A DNA stretch of 10,937 nt. Source: Planctomycetota bacterium. GTDB taxonomy: Bacteria > Planctomycetota > SBBH01 > JACQRN01. The stretch is from positions 1 to 10,937 of the forward strand of contig JACQRN010000097.1 in assembly GCA_016206515.1 (NCBI GenBank), written 5' to 3'. The translations under genes and the position numbers were made by a program. The notes beneath the pieces were generated by a model. The model saw nothing but the letters and a program-made list of their open reading frames with translations. It ran no database searches and was not told where the DNA came from. Each line of letters starts with the position of its first letter. The first letter of the stretch is position 1. This document shows, piece by piece, positions 1 to 5,959 of the stretch.

Positions 1-232
1 CATCGGAAGTGGGGGCCTACGCTCCTTGCAAACTCCCGGCGATTCGGCCTGCGCGCGAACGTGCCGGCGAGCGGCCCGCGGCGGGACGCTCGACGGCGAT
101 GTCCTTGATGCCGGAGCGCCCCCCGCTCGTTGTTTCCAGGGTGTCAGATCGGATCTCGGAGGACGGGATCCCGGTGTCCGTCTGCGCTCCTGACTCCTGT
201 CTCCCGTCTCCTCCGCTTCGTACGATGTCTCC
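1..232. other. Intergenic region upstream of the thiolase
   Basis: I see no convincing gene here. Long open frames cross it on both strands, but they are rich in Arg, Pro and Ala and lack any recognisable motif. Read on the minus strand it holds a purine-rich heptamer run (184-211) followed by a degenerate copy of the GACACC-type repeat (173-185). A weak -10-like TACGAT lies at 221-226, six bases before the thiolase ATG. Confidence 0.5.
184..211 (-). repeat. Four degenerate heptamers (GGAGNNN)
   Basis: On the minus strand this stretch reads as four consecutive 7-base units GGAGACG, GGAGACA, GGAGTCA and GGAGCGC. It runs directly into 173-185, which reads GCAGACGGACACC on the same strand and matches the GGGGACTGACACC repeat at 4704-4716 in 10 of 13 positions. 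The order (heptamers, then GACACC core) is the same as at 5575-5608, so this is probably an older, decayed copy of that unit. The similarity is weak enough that chance cannot be excluded. Confidence 0.4.
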
Positions 233-1423
233 ATGAACCTCTCCCGCCCCGTCTTCATCGTCTCCGCGCGGCGCACGCCGATCGGGAAATACCTCGGGGC
301 TTTCAAGGACGTCCCCGCGGTCGAGCTCGGGAAGGTGGCGGCGCGCGCGGCGCTCGCCGACGCGAAGGCGACGCCGGACAAGGTCGACCTGTGCGTGATC
401 GGGCACGCGCGGCAGGCGGGGTGCGGGCCGAACCCGGCGCGGCAGGTGTCGGTCGGGGCGGGGCTGCCGCACGAGGTTCCCGCGTACACGGTCAACCAGG
501 CGTGCGCCTCGGGGATGCGCTCGATCGCGCTCGCCGCGCAGGAGATCGAGCTGGGGAGGGCGCACATCGCCCTCGCCGGCGGGATGGAGTCGATGACGCG
601 CGTGCCGTACATGATCGAGGACGCCCGCGTCCCGCGGCGGTTCGGTCACGGGACGCTTGTGGACGCCATGTATCGCGATGGGTTCCTGTGCCCCCTCTGC
701 GGGCAGCTCATGGGACGTACTGCCGAGACCCTCGCGGAGAAGTACGGCATCGCTCGTGAGGAGCAGGACGCCTATGCGGTCGAGACGCAGCAGAGGTGCG
801 AGAGGGCGCGCAAGCGCGGCGCCTTCCGCGACGAGATCGTCCCGTTCGACGTCCCCGCGAAGGGGGGATCCACCCGCATCGAAGCGGACGAACACCCGCG
901 CGACGGCGTGACGGCCGCCTCGATGGTGAAGCTGGAGCCGGTGTTCAAGGAGGGGGGGACCGTCCACCCGGGGAACGCCTCCGGGATCACGGACGGCGCG
1001 GCGGCGCTCGTGGTCGCCTCCGAGGAGGGGTTGAAGCGGCTCGGCGCGTCGCCCCTGGCGCGGATCGAGGCGCACGTCACGGTCGGGGTCGACCCGGCGA
1101 TCATGGGGATCGGCCCGGTCGGCGCGACGCGGCGGCTCCTGGAGGCGACCGGCGGGAAGATCGACCGCTTCGACCGGATCGAGATGAACGAGGCGTTCGC
1201 AGCGCAGGTCCTGGCGTGCGACCGGGAGATGCATCTGCCGCGCGAGCGGCTGAACGTCCTGGGGGGCGCGATCGCCCTGGGCCACCCGATCGGCTGCACG
1301 GGGGCCCGCGTCGCCGTGACGCTCCTTCATGAGATGCGGCGCGAGAATCTCAAGCGCGGATTGGCGACCCTCTGCGTCAGCGGGGGGCTCGGGATCGCGA
1401 TGTCGTTCGAGCGGCAGGCATGA
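233..1423 (+). CDS. Thiolase (acetyl-CoA C-acyltransferase)
   Basis: This 396-residue protein has the usual length of a thiolase, which condenses or cleaves acyl-CoAs (acetoacetyl-CoA to two acetyl-CoA, or longer 3-ketoacyl-CoAs) in the cytoplasm. The catalytic set is complete: nucleophilic Cys91 in NQACASGM, Asn319 in NEAFAAQ, His351 in GHPIGCTG and Cys381 in CVSGGLG, each three residues beyond its equivalent in Zoogloea PhaA. The covering-loop segment is unusual: it reads CPLCGQLMGRTAE (153-165), with a CxxC pair and without the His of the HMG motif seen in biosynthetic PhaA-type thiolases, so chain-length preference is unclear. No Shine-Dalgarno is visible before the ATG, and a TACGAT -10-like box lies only six bases upstream. 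The methyltransferase follows on the same strand. A glutaryl-CoA dehydrogenase lies further downstream, which would fit a catabolic role, but that is inference. Confidence 0.93.
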   Translation: MNLSRPVFIVSARRTPIGKYLGAFKDVPAVELGKVAARAALADAKATPDKVDLCVIGHARQAGCGPNPARQVSVGAGLPHEVPAYTVNQACASGMRSIALAAQEIELGRAHIALAGGMESMTRVPYMIEDARVPRRFGHGTLVDAMYRDGFLCPLCGQLMGRTAETLAEKYGIAREEQDAYAVETQQRCERARKRGAFRDEIVPFDVPAKGGSTRIEADEHPRDGVTAASMVKLEPVFKEGGTVHPGNASGITDGAAALVVASEEGLKRLGASPLARIEAHVTVGVDPAIMGIGPVGATRRLLEATGGKIDRFDRIEMNEAFAAQVLACDREMHLPRERLNVLGGAIALGHPIGCTGARVAVTLLHEMRRENLKRGLATLCVSGGLGIAMSFERQA

Positions 1424-1457
1424 CGTGCGATCGGCCCTCCCGGCGTCCCTGCGCTCC

Positions 1458-2342
1458 ATGCTTCGCCCGGCGTCCGCGTTCGCGCGACGGATCCCGCGCC
1501 TGCGCGACCGGTGGCGCACGGTGCGGGCGCGACGGGCGTTCGAACGCGCCACGGCGGGGCCCGCGTGGCTGGACGTACCGGATCTGGAGCGGCTGCAGGC
1601 GAGCTACCCCTTCCGGCCGGAATATGACTACGGGCCCGAGGCAACGCGGGCGCGCGGATGTGAGCGCCGAGCGGCGCTCCTGTCCCGATGGCCCCGCGGC
1701 GCGGAGCCGGCACGGCGGGTCCTGGAGGTCGGGTGTGGGGAGGGGATGACGGCGGTGGCCTTCCGGGAGGCGGGCGCGCAGGTGTTCGCTTCCGACGTGG
1801 AGATCTCGCGGTTCGATATCCGTGCGCGCGAGTCCGGGGTCCGGCTCGCGGCGATGGATGCGTCGCGGCTCGGTGTCCGGGGCGGGTGGGCGGATCTCGT
1901 CGTCTCCTTCGAGGCGCTGGAGCACGTGCCGGATCCTGGCCGGGCCCTGTCGGAGTGCGCGCGCGCGGTCCGGACGGGCGGGTTGATCTTCCTGTCCTTC
2001 GGCCCGTTGTACCTCTCGCCGTGGGGGCTCCATGCGCGGCGATCGATCGCCTTCCCGTATGGTCAGGCGCTCTTTCCCATCGAGGTCCTCGAAACCTTCG
2101 CGCGCCGCTGCGGTCGGGAATTCATCCCTCCCGGATTCGTCAACGGCTGGAAGCCGGGCCGGTTCCGCGCGCTGTGGGAGGGGGCGCCCCGGTCCCTGGA
2201 GGTCATCTCCCTGGAGGTGTCCCGGGATGAGTCGCACGTCGATCTCATCGAACGTTACCCCTCCTGCTTCCGGGACAAGACCGACCGGTTCGAGGATCTG
2301 ATCGAGACGTCGATCCACGTGCTGTTGCGGCGGATCGTATGA
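1458..2342 (+). CDS. Class I SAM-dependent methyltransferase
   Basis: This is a 294-residue soluble protein of the Methyltransf_11/25 type. SAM-binding motif I is VLEVGCGEG (about residues 88-96), followed by FASDVE with the ribose-contacting acidic residue near 113. Motif IV-like VVSFEALEHVPDPGRALSE (about 149-167) and a post-motif strand GGLIFLSF complete the Rossmann core. The C-terminal part (WGLHARR, FPIEVLETFARRCG) resembles methyltransferases acting on small molecules or glycans, but the substrate cannot be read from sequence. The start is uncertain: an in-frame GTG at 1425, one base after the thiolase stop, would add 11 residues, and neither start has a clear ribosome site. The stop overlaps the next ATG (ATGA at 2339-2342), so it is translationally coupled to the amidotransferase gene. 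Confidence 0.85.
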   Translation: MLRPASAFARRIPRLRDRWRTVRARRAFERATAGPAWLDVPDLERLQASYPFRPEYDYGPEATRARGCERRAALLSRWPRGAEPARRVLEVGCGEGMTAVAFREAGAQVFASDVEISRFDIRARESGVRLAAMDASRLGVRGGWADLVVSFEALEHVPDPGRALSECARAVRTGGLIFLSFGPLYLSPWGLHARRSIAFPYGQALFPIEVLETFARRCGREFIPPGFVNGWKPGRFRALWEGAPRSLEVISLEVSRDESHVDLIERYPSCFRDKTDRFEDLIETSIHVLLRRIV

Positions 2343-2956
2343 GCGTCCGCGCCCCCCGCCTTCTCCTCCTCGACAACTACGACTCCTTCACCTTCAACCT
2401 GGTGCAGTCGTTTCAGAAGCAGGGCGCCGCCGTGGAGGTCGTCCGCAACGACGCGCTGACCGCTCCGGAGGCGATCGAGCGCGGGGCGGACGGGATCGTG
2501 ATCTCCCCCGGGCCGGGGGTGCCGGAGCGGTCCGGGATCTCGGTCGCTCTCGCGCGCGCGGCGTGCGAGGCGCGCGTCCCGCTCCTGGGCGTCTGCCTCG
2601 GGCACCAGGCGCTCGCCGTCGCCCTCGGCGGCAGGCTGGTTCATGCGCCGGAGCTCGTGCACGGGAAGGCGCGCCCTGTCCGGCACGACGGCTCCGGCGT
2701 CCTGCGCGGGCTCCCCTCCCCGTTTCCGGCGGGCCGGTACCACTCGTGGTGCGTCGATCCGGGTTCGCTCCCGGACGTGCTGGAGGCGACCGCTTGGGCT
2801 CCCGACGGGACGATCATGGCCTTGCGCCACCGGACCGCGCCCGCGGAGGGGATCCAGTTCCATCCCGAGTCCGTTCTCACCCCTGTGGGGGGTCGTCTTC
2901 TGGGGAACTTCCTGTCGGTGTGCGCCCAGAGGCGGTTTGTGACGCGTTCTGTCTAG
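2339..2956 (+). CDS. pabA: Anthranilate/aminodeoxychorismate synthase glutaminase
   Basis: This 205-residue class I glutamine amidotransferase releases ammonia from glutamine for a chorismate-using partner (TrpE or PabB), feeding tryptophan or folate synthesis. The signature DNYDSFTFNLVQ lies at 12-23, the oxyanion region SPGPGVPE at 56-63, the nucleophile Cys86 in GVCLGHQ, the HGK loop at 108-110, and the His175/Glu177 pair in FHPES. The length is normal for the family. No chorismate-binding subunit or other trp/pab gene is present in the window, so TrpG and PabA cannot be told apart and one subunit may serve both pathways. Its ATG lies inside the stop of the methyltransferase gene (ATGA). 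It ends in TAG, followed by a short perfect inverted repeat. Confidence 0.92.
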   Translation: MSVRAPRLLLLDNYDSFTFNLVQSFQKQGAAVEVVRNDALTAPEAIERGADGIVISPGPGVPERSGISVALARAACEARVPLLGVCLGHQALAVALGGRLVHAPELVHGKARPVRHDGSGVLRGLPSPFPAGRYHSWCVDPGSLPDVLEATAWAPDGTIMALRHRTAPAEGIQFHPESVLTPVGGRLLGNFLSVCAQRRFVTRSV

Positions 2957-2970
2957 GGGGCGTACACGGC

Positions 2971-2986
2971 AACCCTGTTTAGGGTT
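2971..2986 (+). terminator. Short hairpin after pabA
   Basis: AACCCT and AGGGTT form a perfect 6-bp stem around a GTTT loop, 14 bases after the pabA stop. There is no T-tract after it, so it is at best a weak terminator or an mRNA 3'-end stabiliser. Confidence 0.35.
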
Positions 2987-2994
2987 GGAGAAAC

Positions 2995-3029
2995 AAACGC
3001 AACTCATTGTTGTAAAACGGCTTGCGTTT
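2995..3029. promoter_or_regulatory. 8-bp inverted repeat upstream of the response regulator
   Basis: AAACGCAA (2995-3002) and TTGCGTTT (3022-3029) are perfect inverted copies 19 bases apart, inside a locally AT-rich island in otherwise GC-rich DNA. The arms could bind a dimeric regulator, or form a stem followed by TTTT that ends upstream transcription. A TATATT box lies 22 bases further on. Which of these roles applies cannot be decided from sequence. Confidence 0.4.
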
Positions 3030-3057
3030 TCAGTTCTCATCCGCTCACGGGTATATT
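3028..3057 (+). promoter_or_regulatory. Possible promoter of the response regulator gene
   Basis: TATATT at 3052-3057 is a good -10-like hexamer (5 of 6 to TATAAT) in an AT-rich stretch. The best -35-like hexamer at 17-18 bases spacing is poor (TTTCAG, from 3028). A transcript starting near 3064 would carry a leader of about 55 bases before the ATG at 3120. Confidence 0.35.
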
Positions 3058-3119
3058 GTTTGCAGATACTCCATCCATGCAGGGTACAGCCATCCTGGGG
3101 AAAGGCCGATCCTAGGGGT

Positions 3120-3494
3120 ATGGCGCGCGTCCTCCTGGTCGACGACGACGGCCCGATGCGGCTTCTGCTGCGCAAGTGGCTGTCGGAGGGCGGTCATACG
3201 GTGGTCAGCTGCGGCGACGGCGCCGAGGCGTTCGAGCGTCTCGTCAACGACGGCTTCGCTTACGACATCCTCCTGACAGACTGGAAGATGCCGCGCCTCG
3301 ACGGGGAGGAACTCGTCCGCCGGGTCCGCGCCCGCGCGCCGGACCTACGGGTCGTGGTCTTGTCCGGCTCCGACCGGTGCCGTTGGCCGATCGACCTGGA
3401 GGTCGACGCCTTCCTCTCCAAACCGTTCGATCTGGCGTCGCTTCTCGCCCTCGTCGGTCCGCTCGCCTCGCGCGTTCCCGCCCCGGCGGCATAG
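3120..3494 (+). CDS. Single-domain response regulator (CheY-like receiver)
   Basis: This 124-residue protein is a receiver domain with no output domain. The acidic pocket is Asp8/Asp9 (VLLVDDD), the phosphoacceptor is Asp54 (LLTDWKMP), the switch Ser is in VVLSGS (82) and the conserved Lys is in LSKPF (101). It would be phosphorylated by a histidine kinase encoded elsewhere, since no kinase is nearby. The ATG at 3120 is preferred because the receiver fold begins there and AGGGG lies just upstream; the frame is open further upstream, but that stretch does not look like coding sequence. Possible roles are phosphorelay intermediate or protein-protein signalling, as with CheY, Spo0F or DivK. The cognate system is unknown. 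Confidence 0.9.
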   Translation: MARVLLVDDDGPMRLLLRKWLSEGGHTVVSCGDGAEAFERLVNDGFAYDILLTDWKMPRLDGEELVRRVRARAPDLRVVVLSGSDRCRWPIDLEVDAFLSKPFDLASLLALVGPLASRVPAPAA

Positions 3495-3496
3495 TC

Positions 3497-3525
3497 TCGA
3501 AAAGGGGGCCCGTCCCGGGGATAAT
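3497..3525 (+). promoter_or_regulatory. Putative promoter abutting the gcdH start
   Basis: TCGAAA (3497-3502; 4 of 6 to TTGACA) and GATAAT (3520-3525; 5 of 6 to TATAAT) are separated by exactly 17 bases. The expected start point falls at about the GTG at 3532, which would make the transcript leaderless. No ribosome binding site is visible, which agrees with this. The assignment rests on consensus matching only. Confidence 0.45.
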
Positions 3526-3531
3526 GGGCGC

Positions 3532-3879
3532 GTGGTGTTCGAGGCGCTCGACCTGTACCGGATCGACGACCTGCTGACCGACGAGGAGCGTCAGGTGCGC
3601 GACACGGTGCGCGCCTTCGTCTCGCGCGAGGTGATCCCGCGCATGCCGGAGCATAACCGCGCCGGGACGTTCCCGAAGGACCTGATCCCGAGGATGGCCC
3701 AGCTCGGGCTGCTCGGGGCGAACATCGAGGGGTACGGGTGCGCGGGGCTCGGGGCGGTCGCGTACGGCCTGATCGTGCAGGAGCTCGAGCGCGGCGACTC
3801 GGGGGTCCGCTCGTTCGCCTCCGTGCAGGGGGGGCTCTGCATGTACCCGATCTGGCGCTTCGGGTCGGAGGCGCAGTAG
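3532..3879 (+). CDS. gcdH: Glutaryl-CoA dehydrogenase, N-terminal part (ends at in-frame TAG)
   Basis: The first 115 codons encode the N-terminal all-alpha domain of an acyl-CoA dehydrogenase. LLTDEERQVRDTVRAFV is the usual opening helix. VRSFASVQGGL near residues 100-110 carries the Arg that in human glutaryl-CoA dehydrogenase (Arg94, in YRSAMSVQSSL) binds the substrate carboxylate. The frame ends ...RFGSEAQ-TAG and continues without a shift as ERWLPRMARGEAIGCFGLTEP (codons 117-137), exactly where related enzymes read GSEEQ-R/K-xKYLP. The amber codon therefore replaces one basic residue; AAG to TAG is a single base change. Two adjacent GTGs (3532, 3535) are possible starts. Without readthrough this piece lacks the FAD-binding and catalytic parts and should be inactive. 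Confidence 0.75.
   Translation: MVFEALDLYRIDDLLTDEERQVRDTVRAFVSREVIPRMPEHNRAGTFPKDLIPRMAQLGLLGANIEGYGCAGLGAVAYGLIVQELERGDSGVRSFASVQGGLCMYPIWRFGSEAQ
3877..3879 (+). other. In-frame amber codon interrupting gcdH
   Basis: CAG-TAG-GAG at codon 116 of an otherwise intact 388-codon frame. The flanking codons align with the family on both sides without gap or shift. Other genes in the window (pabA, the response regulator, the HEAT/TPR protein) end in TAG, so TAG works as a stop here. The simplest readings are a nonsense mutation or a base-call error; programmed readthrough is less likely. Confidence 0.85.
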
Positions 3880-3897
3880 GAGCGATGGCTCCCCCGG

Positions 3898-4698
3898 ATG
3901 GCGCGCGGCGAGGCGATCGGGTGCTTCGGGCTGACCGAGCCGGACTTCGGATCGGACCCCTCGGGGATGCGCACGCGCGCCGAGAAGGACGCCGACGGAT
4001 ACGTCCTGCACGGCAGCAAGATGTGGATCACGAACGGCAGCGTCGCGGACGTCGCGGTCGTCTGGGCGAAGCTCGACGGGAACGTCCGCGGGTTCCTCGT
4101 GGAGAAGGGGACGAAGGGGTTCTCCGCGCGCGACATCCCCGGCAAGTTCTCCCTGCGCGTCTCGGTCACCTCGGAACTGTCGCTCGACCGCGTGAAGGTG
4201 GGCCCCGACTCCCTGCTGCCCGGGACCGAGGGGCTCAAGTCGGCGCTGTCGTGCCTGACGCAGGCCCGCTACGGGATCGCGTGGGGCGGGGTCGGTTCCG
4301 CCCTCGCCTGCTTCGACGAGGCGCTGCGGTATGCGAAGACACGCGTCCAGTTCGGAAAGCCGATCGCCTCGTTCCAGCTGGTGCAGAAGAAGCTCGCCGA
4401 CATGGCGACCCAGATCACCCTGGCGCAGCTGTTGGCGCTGCGGCTCGGGCGCCTGAAGGAGGAAGGAAAGGCGGACTTCCTTCACGTCTCGGTCGCAAAG
4501 CGGAACAACGTCGCGATGGCGCTGGATGTCGCGCGCACCTGCCGCGACATCCTGGGCGCCAACGGGATCACCGACGAGTACCAGGTGGGCCGGCACCTGT
4601 GCAACCTGGAGTCGGTCTACACGTACGAGGGGACGCACGACATTCACACGTTGATATTGGGACAGGCCTTGACGGGTATCGCGGCGTACGGGGACTGA
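3898..4698 (+). CDS. gcdH: Glutaryl-CoA dehydrogenase, catalytic part after the amber codon
   Basis: This stretch, in the same frame as 3532-3879, encodes the FAD-binding beta domain and the C-terminal helical domain. FGLTEPDFGSDPSGM and KMWITNG are the flavin/substrate signatures. GKFSLRVSVTSEL and ARYGIAWGGVGSA follow glutaryl-CoA dehydrogenases closely. YEGTHDIHTLILGQALTGI holds the catalytic base Glu366 (whole-gene numbering; Glu370 in the human enzyme). The intact enzyme would oxidise and decarboxylate glutaryl-CoA to crotonyl-CoA, passing electrons to ETF, in lysine, tryptophan or aromatic breakdown. The ATG at 3898 is simply the first Met after the stop codon. It has no good ribosome site, so independent translation is doubtful and the feature is best read as the second part of one interrupted gene. 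Its TGA stop lies inside a GGGGACTGACGCC repeat. Confidence 0.8.
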   Translation: MARGEAIGCFGLTEPDFGSDPSGMRTRAEKDADGYVLHGSKMWITNGSVADVAVVWAKLDGNVRGFLVEKGTKGFSARDIPGKFSLRVSVTSELSLDRVKVGPDSLLPGTEGLKSALSCLTQARYGIAWGGVGSALACFDEALRYAKTRVQFGKPIASFQLVQKKLADMATQITLAQLLALRLGRLKEEGKADFLHVSVAKRNNVAMALDVARTCRDILGANGITDEYQVGRHLCNLESVYTYEGTHDIHTLILGQALTGIAAYGD

Positions 4699-4716
4699 CG
4701 CCGGGGGACTGACACC
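4690..4716 (+). repeat. Tandem GGGGACTGACRCC repeat at the gcdH stop
   Basis: GGGGACTGACGCC (4690-4702) and GGGGACTGACACC (4704-4716) are 13-base direct copies differing at one base. The first contains the TGA stop of gcdH (4696-4698). The second differs at one base from the GGGACAGACACC motif at 5597-5608 over 12 bases. This looks like a dispersed short repeat that has become the end of the gene. Confidence 0.65.
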
Positions 4717-4718
4717 GC

Positions 4719-5582
4719 ATGCAGCACGCGACGGCCGTCATCGCCCTCCTCCTGCTCGTCGTCCCGGGGATCGTCCTCGCCGCCGAGGATCCGTCCTCCG
4801 GCGCCTCCGGGATCCCCGCATGGATCGCCGCGCTAGGGGCCGAATCGTTCGAGGCGCGCGAGGAGGCGCAGCGTGCGCTCTCCCGCGTTCCCCCGCCCGC
4901 CGGCATCGAGGCGCTGGTCCGCGCGGGCCGGTCGGACGACCCCGAGGTCTCCTGGCGCGCCGGCGCGGTGCTCGCGGCGTGGGGTTGGCCGTCGCCGGAT
5001 CTCATCCGCTTGAGCGAGCGCGCCGGGGTCGATGCGATGCCCCTGTGGATCGAGGTGATCGCGAACCCCGAGGCCCAGATGGATGCCGTGCGCGCCGCTG
5101 GCGTGGCGCTCGGCCGCGTCGATCCGGAGCAGGGGATCCCGACGCTCCTGGCCGCCTACGAGGGGGCCGGGGAGGACGCGCGCTACCGGATCGCGGTCGC
5201 CCTGGGGGAGATGCCGGGGGATCTCGGCCGCGGGGCGCTCGCCTCGCTGCGCGAGCGGACGGACCTCACGCTCGGTCAGGAGTTCGCGGTCGGGTCATCG
5301 CTCTGCCGGCTTGAGGACGCCGCGATGTGGGACGGCCTGGTGGAGCGCACACGCGCCGAGGCAGCGCGCCCCGACGCGGGACCGGTCCCGGTCTACAACC
5401 TCGCCTGCCTCCACGCGATGGCGGGCAAGGTAGACGATGCGCTCGCGTTCCTCTCCGAGGCGGTCGAGAAGGGGTTCCACGACTACGTCTGGATGGGGCG
5501 CGACCCGGACCTGGCGGCCCTGCGCGCCGACGAACGGTTCACGGCGCTCCGCGCGCGGGCGCGGGAGCTGGCGGGGGAGTAG
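4719..5582 (+). CDS. Exported HEAT/TPR-like repeat protein
   Basis: This 287-residue protein starts with a clear Sec signal peptide: a hydrophobic core ALLLLVVPGIVLA at about 9-21, with probable cleavage at AA-ED and no lipobox Cys, so the product should be periplasmic or secreted. The mature part is alpha-helical. The first half (about 30-190) resembles HEAT-like repeats (EAREEAQRALSRV, WRAGAVLAAWG, ARYRIAVALGEM). The last 64 residues are TPR-like (VYNLACLHAMAGKVDDALAFL, then DPDLAALRADERFTALRA), a common TPR end-of-group pattern. Such proteins act as scaffolds and no enzyme motif is visible, so the function is unknown. It begins 20 bases after gcdH with a GGGGGA ten bases before the ATG, and its TAG stop is formed by a GGGAGTA repeat unit. 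Confidence 0.8.
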   Translation: MQHATAVIALLLLVVPGIVLAAEDPSSGASGIPAWIAALGAESFEAREEAQRALSRVPPPAGIEALVRAGRSDDPEVSWRAGAVLAAWGWPSPDLIRLSERAGVDAMPLWIEVIANPEAQMDAVRAAGVALGRVDPEQGIPTLLAAYEGAGEDARYRIAVALGEMPGDLGRGALASLRERTDLTLGQEFAVGSSLCRLEDAAMWDGLVERTRAEAARPDAGPVPVYNLACLHAMAGKVDDALAFLSEAVEKGFHDYVWMGRDPDLAALRADERFTALRARARELAGE

Positions 5583-5596
5583 GGAGTAGGGGAGTA
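5575..5596 (+). repeat. GGGAGTA heptamer array over a stop codon
   Basis: Three consecutive units GGGAGTA, GGGAGTA and GGGGAGTA run directly into GGGACAGACACC. The first unit supplies the TAG stop (5580-5582) of the exported HEAT/TPR protein. The arrangement resembles the heptamers at 184-211. Confidence 0.6.
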
Positions 5597-5677
5597 GGGA
5601 CAGACACCAATTCTTTTCGTGGAAAACACGCCAGGAGTGCGGAGCGGTTCTCCACAAATTCAATTGGTGTCTGTCCC
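5597..5677. repeat. Palindromic element with perfect 16-bp inverted ends
   Basis: GGGACAGACACCAATT (5597-5612) and its exact inverse AATTGGTGTCTGTCCC (5662-5677) bracket 49 bases. The interior holds a second small hairpin, TTTTC-GTG-GAAAA (5614-5626). The GGGACAGACACC motif is of the kind I associate with REP-like elements mobilised by IS200-type (RAYT) transposases. No such transposase is in the window, so this would be a non-autonomous copy. That family link is from memory and not proven by this sequence. It may also act as a bidirectional terminator between the converging genes 4719-5582 and 5689-5874. Confidence 0.7.
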
Positions 5678-5695
5678 CCTCAGACCCCTCAGACC
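5678..5695 (+). repeat. CCTCAGACC x2 tandem repeat
   Basis: Two identical 9-base copies follow the right arm of the palindromic element. The second contains the TCA that is the TGA stop of the minus-strand gene ending at 5689, so a repeat again provides a stop codon. Confidence 0.5.
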
Positions 5696-5874
5696 TGGAC
5701 GCTTAACTTCCCGCCCAGGTCCGGATTGAACCGCCGTAGTTCTTCCTCGTACTCCTGTGCGGGGGGGCGGGGGGCCGGAAGGTCGGTCGCTCGCACGGGG
5801 CGCGCCTTGGGCTTTTCCTTGCGCTCCTGCGGCGTCCTGCGGTCCGCCGGCGTCCGGGCCACGTTCTCGGTCAT
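5689..5874 (-). CDS. Small protein of unknown function
   Basis: This 61-residue, highly charged protein has no membrane segment or Cys. Its N-terminal half is basic and Pro/Arg-rich (RTPQERKEKPKARPVR) and probably disordered. The C-terminal part, EYEEELRRFNPDLGGKLSV, is acidic then aliphatic and looks like a folded or binding element. A GGGAGA about nine bases before the ATG supports translation. The longer open frame reaching 6034 runs over the tRNA and is not the same frame, so this start is preferred. It is transcribed away from the tRNA-Leu and converges on the HEAT/TPR gene. I do not recognise the family. Confidence 0.55.
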   Translation of the reverse strand: MTENVARTPADRRTPQERKEKPKARPVRATDLPAPRPPAQEYEEELRRFNPDLGGKLSVQV

Positions 5875-5959
5875 GCTCGGCTTCTCCCGTCTCTTCTATC
5901 GAGCGTCCGGGGGCTCCTCTTGAGCCGGAGTCGTCGTACGCCGCTTCCAGGAGGCCCGG

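Noticed and set aside
17..1552. 511-codon minus-strand open frame
   Set aside because: Antisense shadow of the thiolase in GC-rich DNA; Arg/Asp/Pro-rich with no motif, while the plus strand has a complete thiolase active site.
3244..4647. 467-codon minus-strand open frame
   Set aside because: Antisense to the response regulator and glutaryl-CoA dehydrogenase; composition typical of a shadow frame and no recognisable domain.
3532..4698. Genome-wide TAG reassignment to explain the gcdH amber
   Set aside because: pabA, the response regulator and the HEAT/TPR gene end in TAG at sensible positions.
5575..5700. CRISPR-like array
   Set aside because: Repeats are 7-16 bases, partly contiguous, without regular unique spacers or cas genes.
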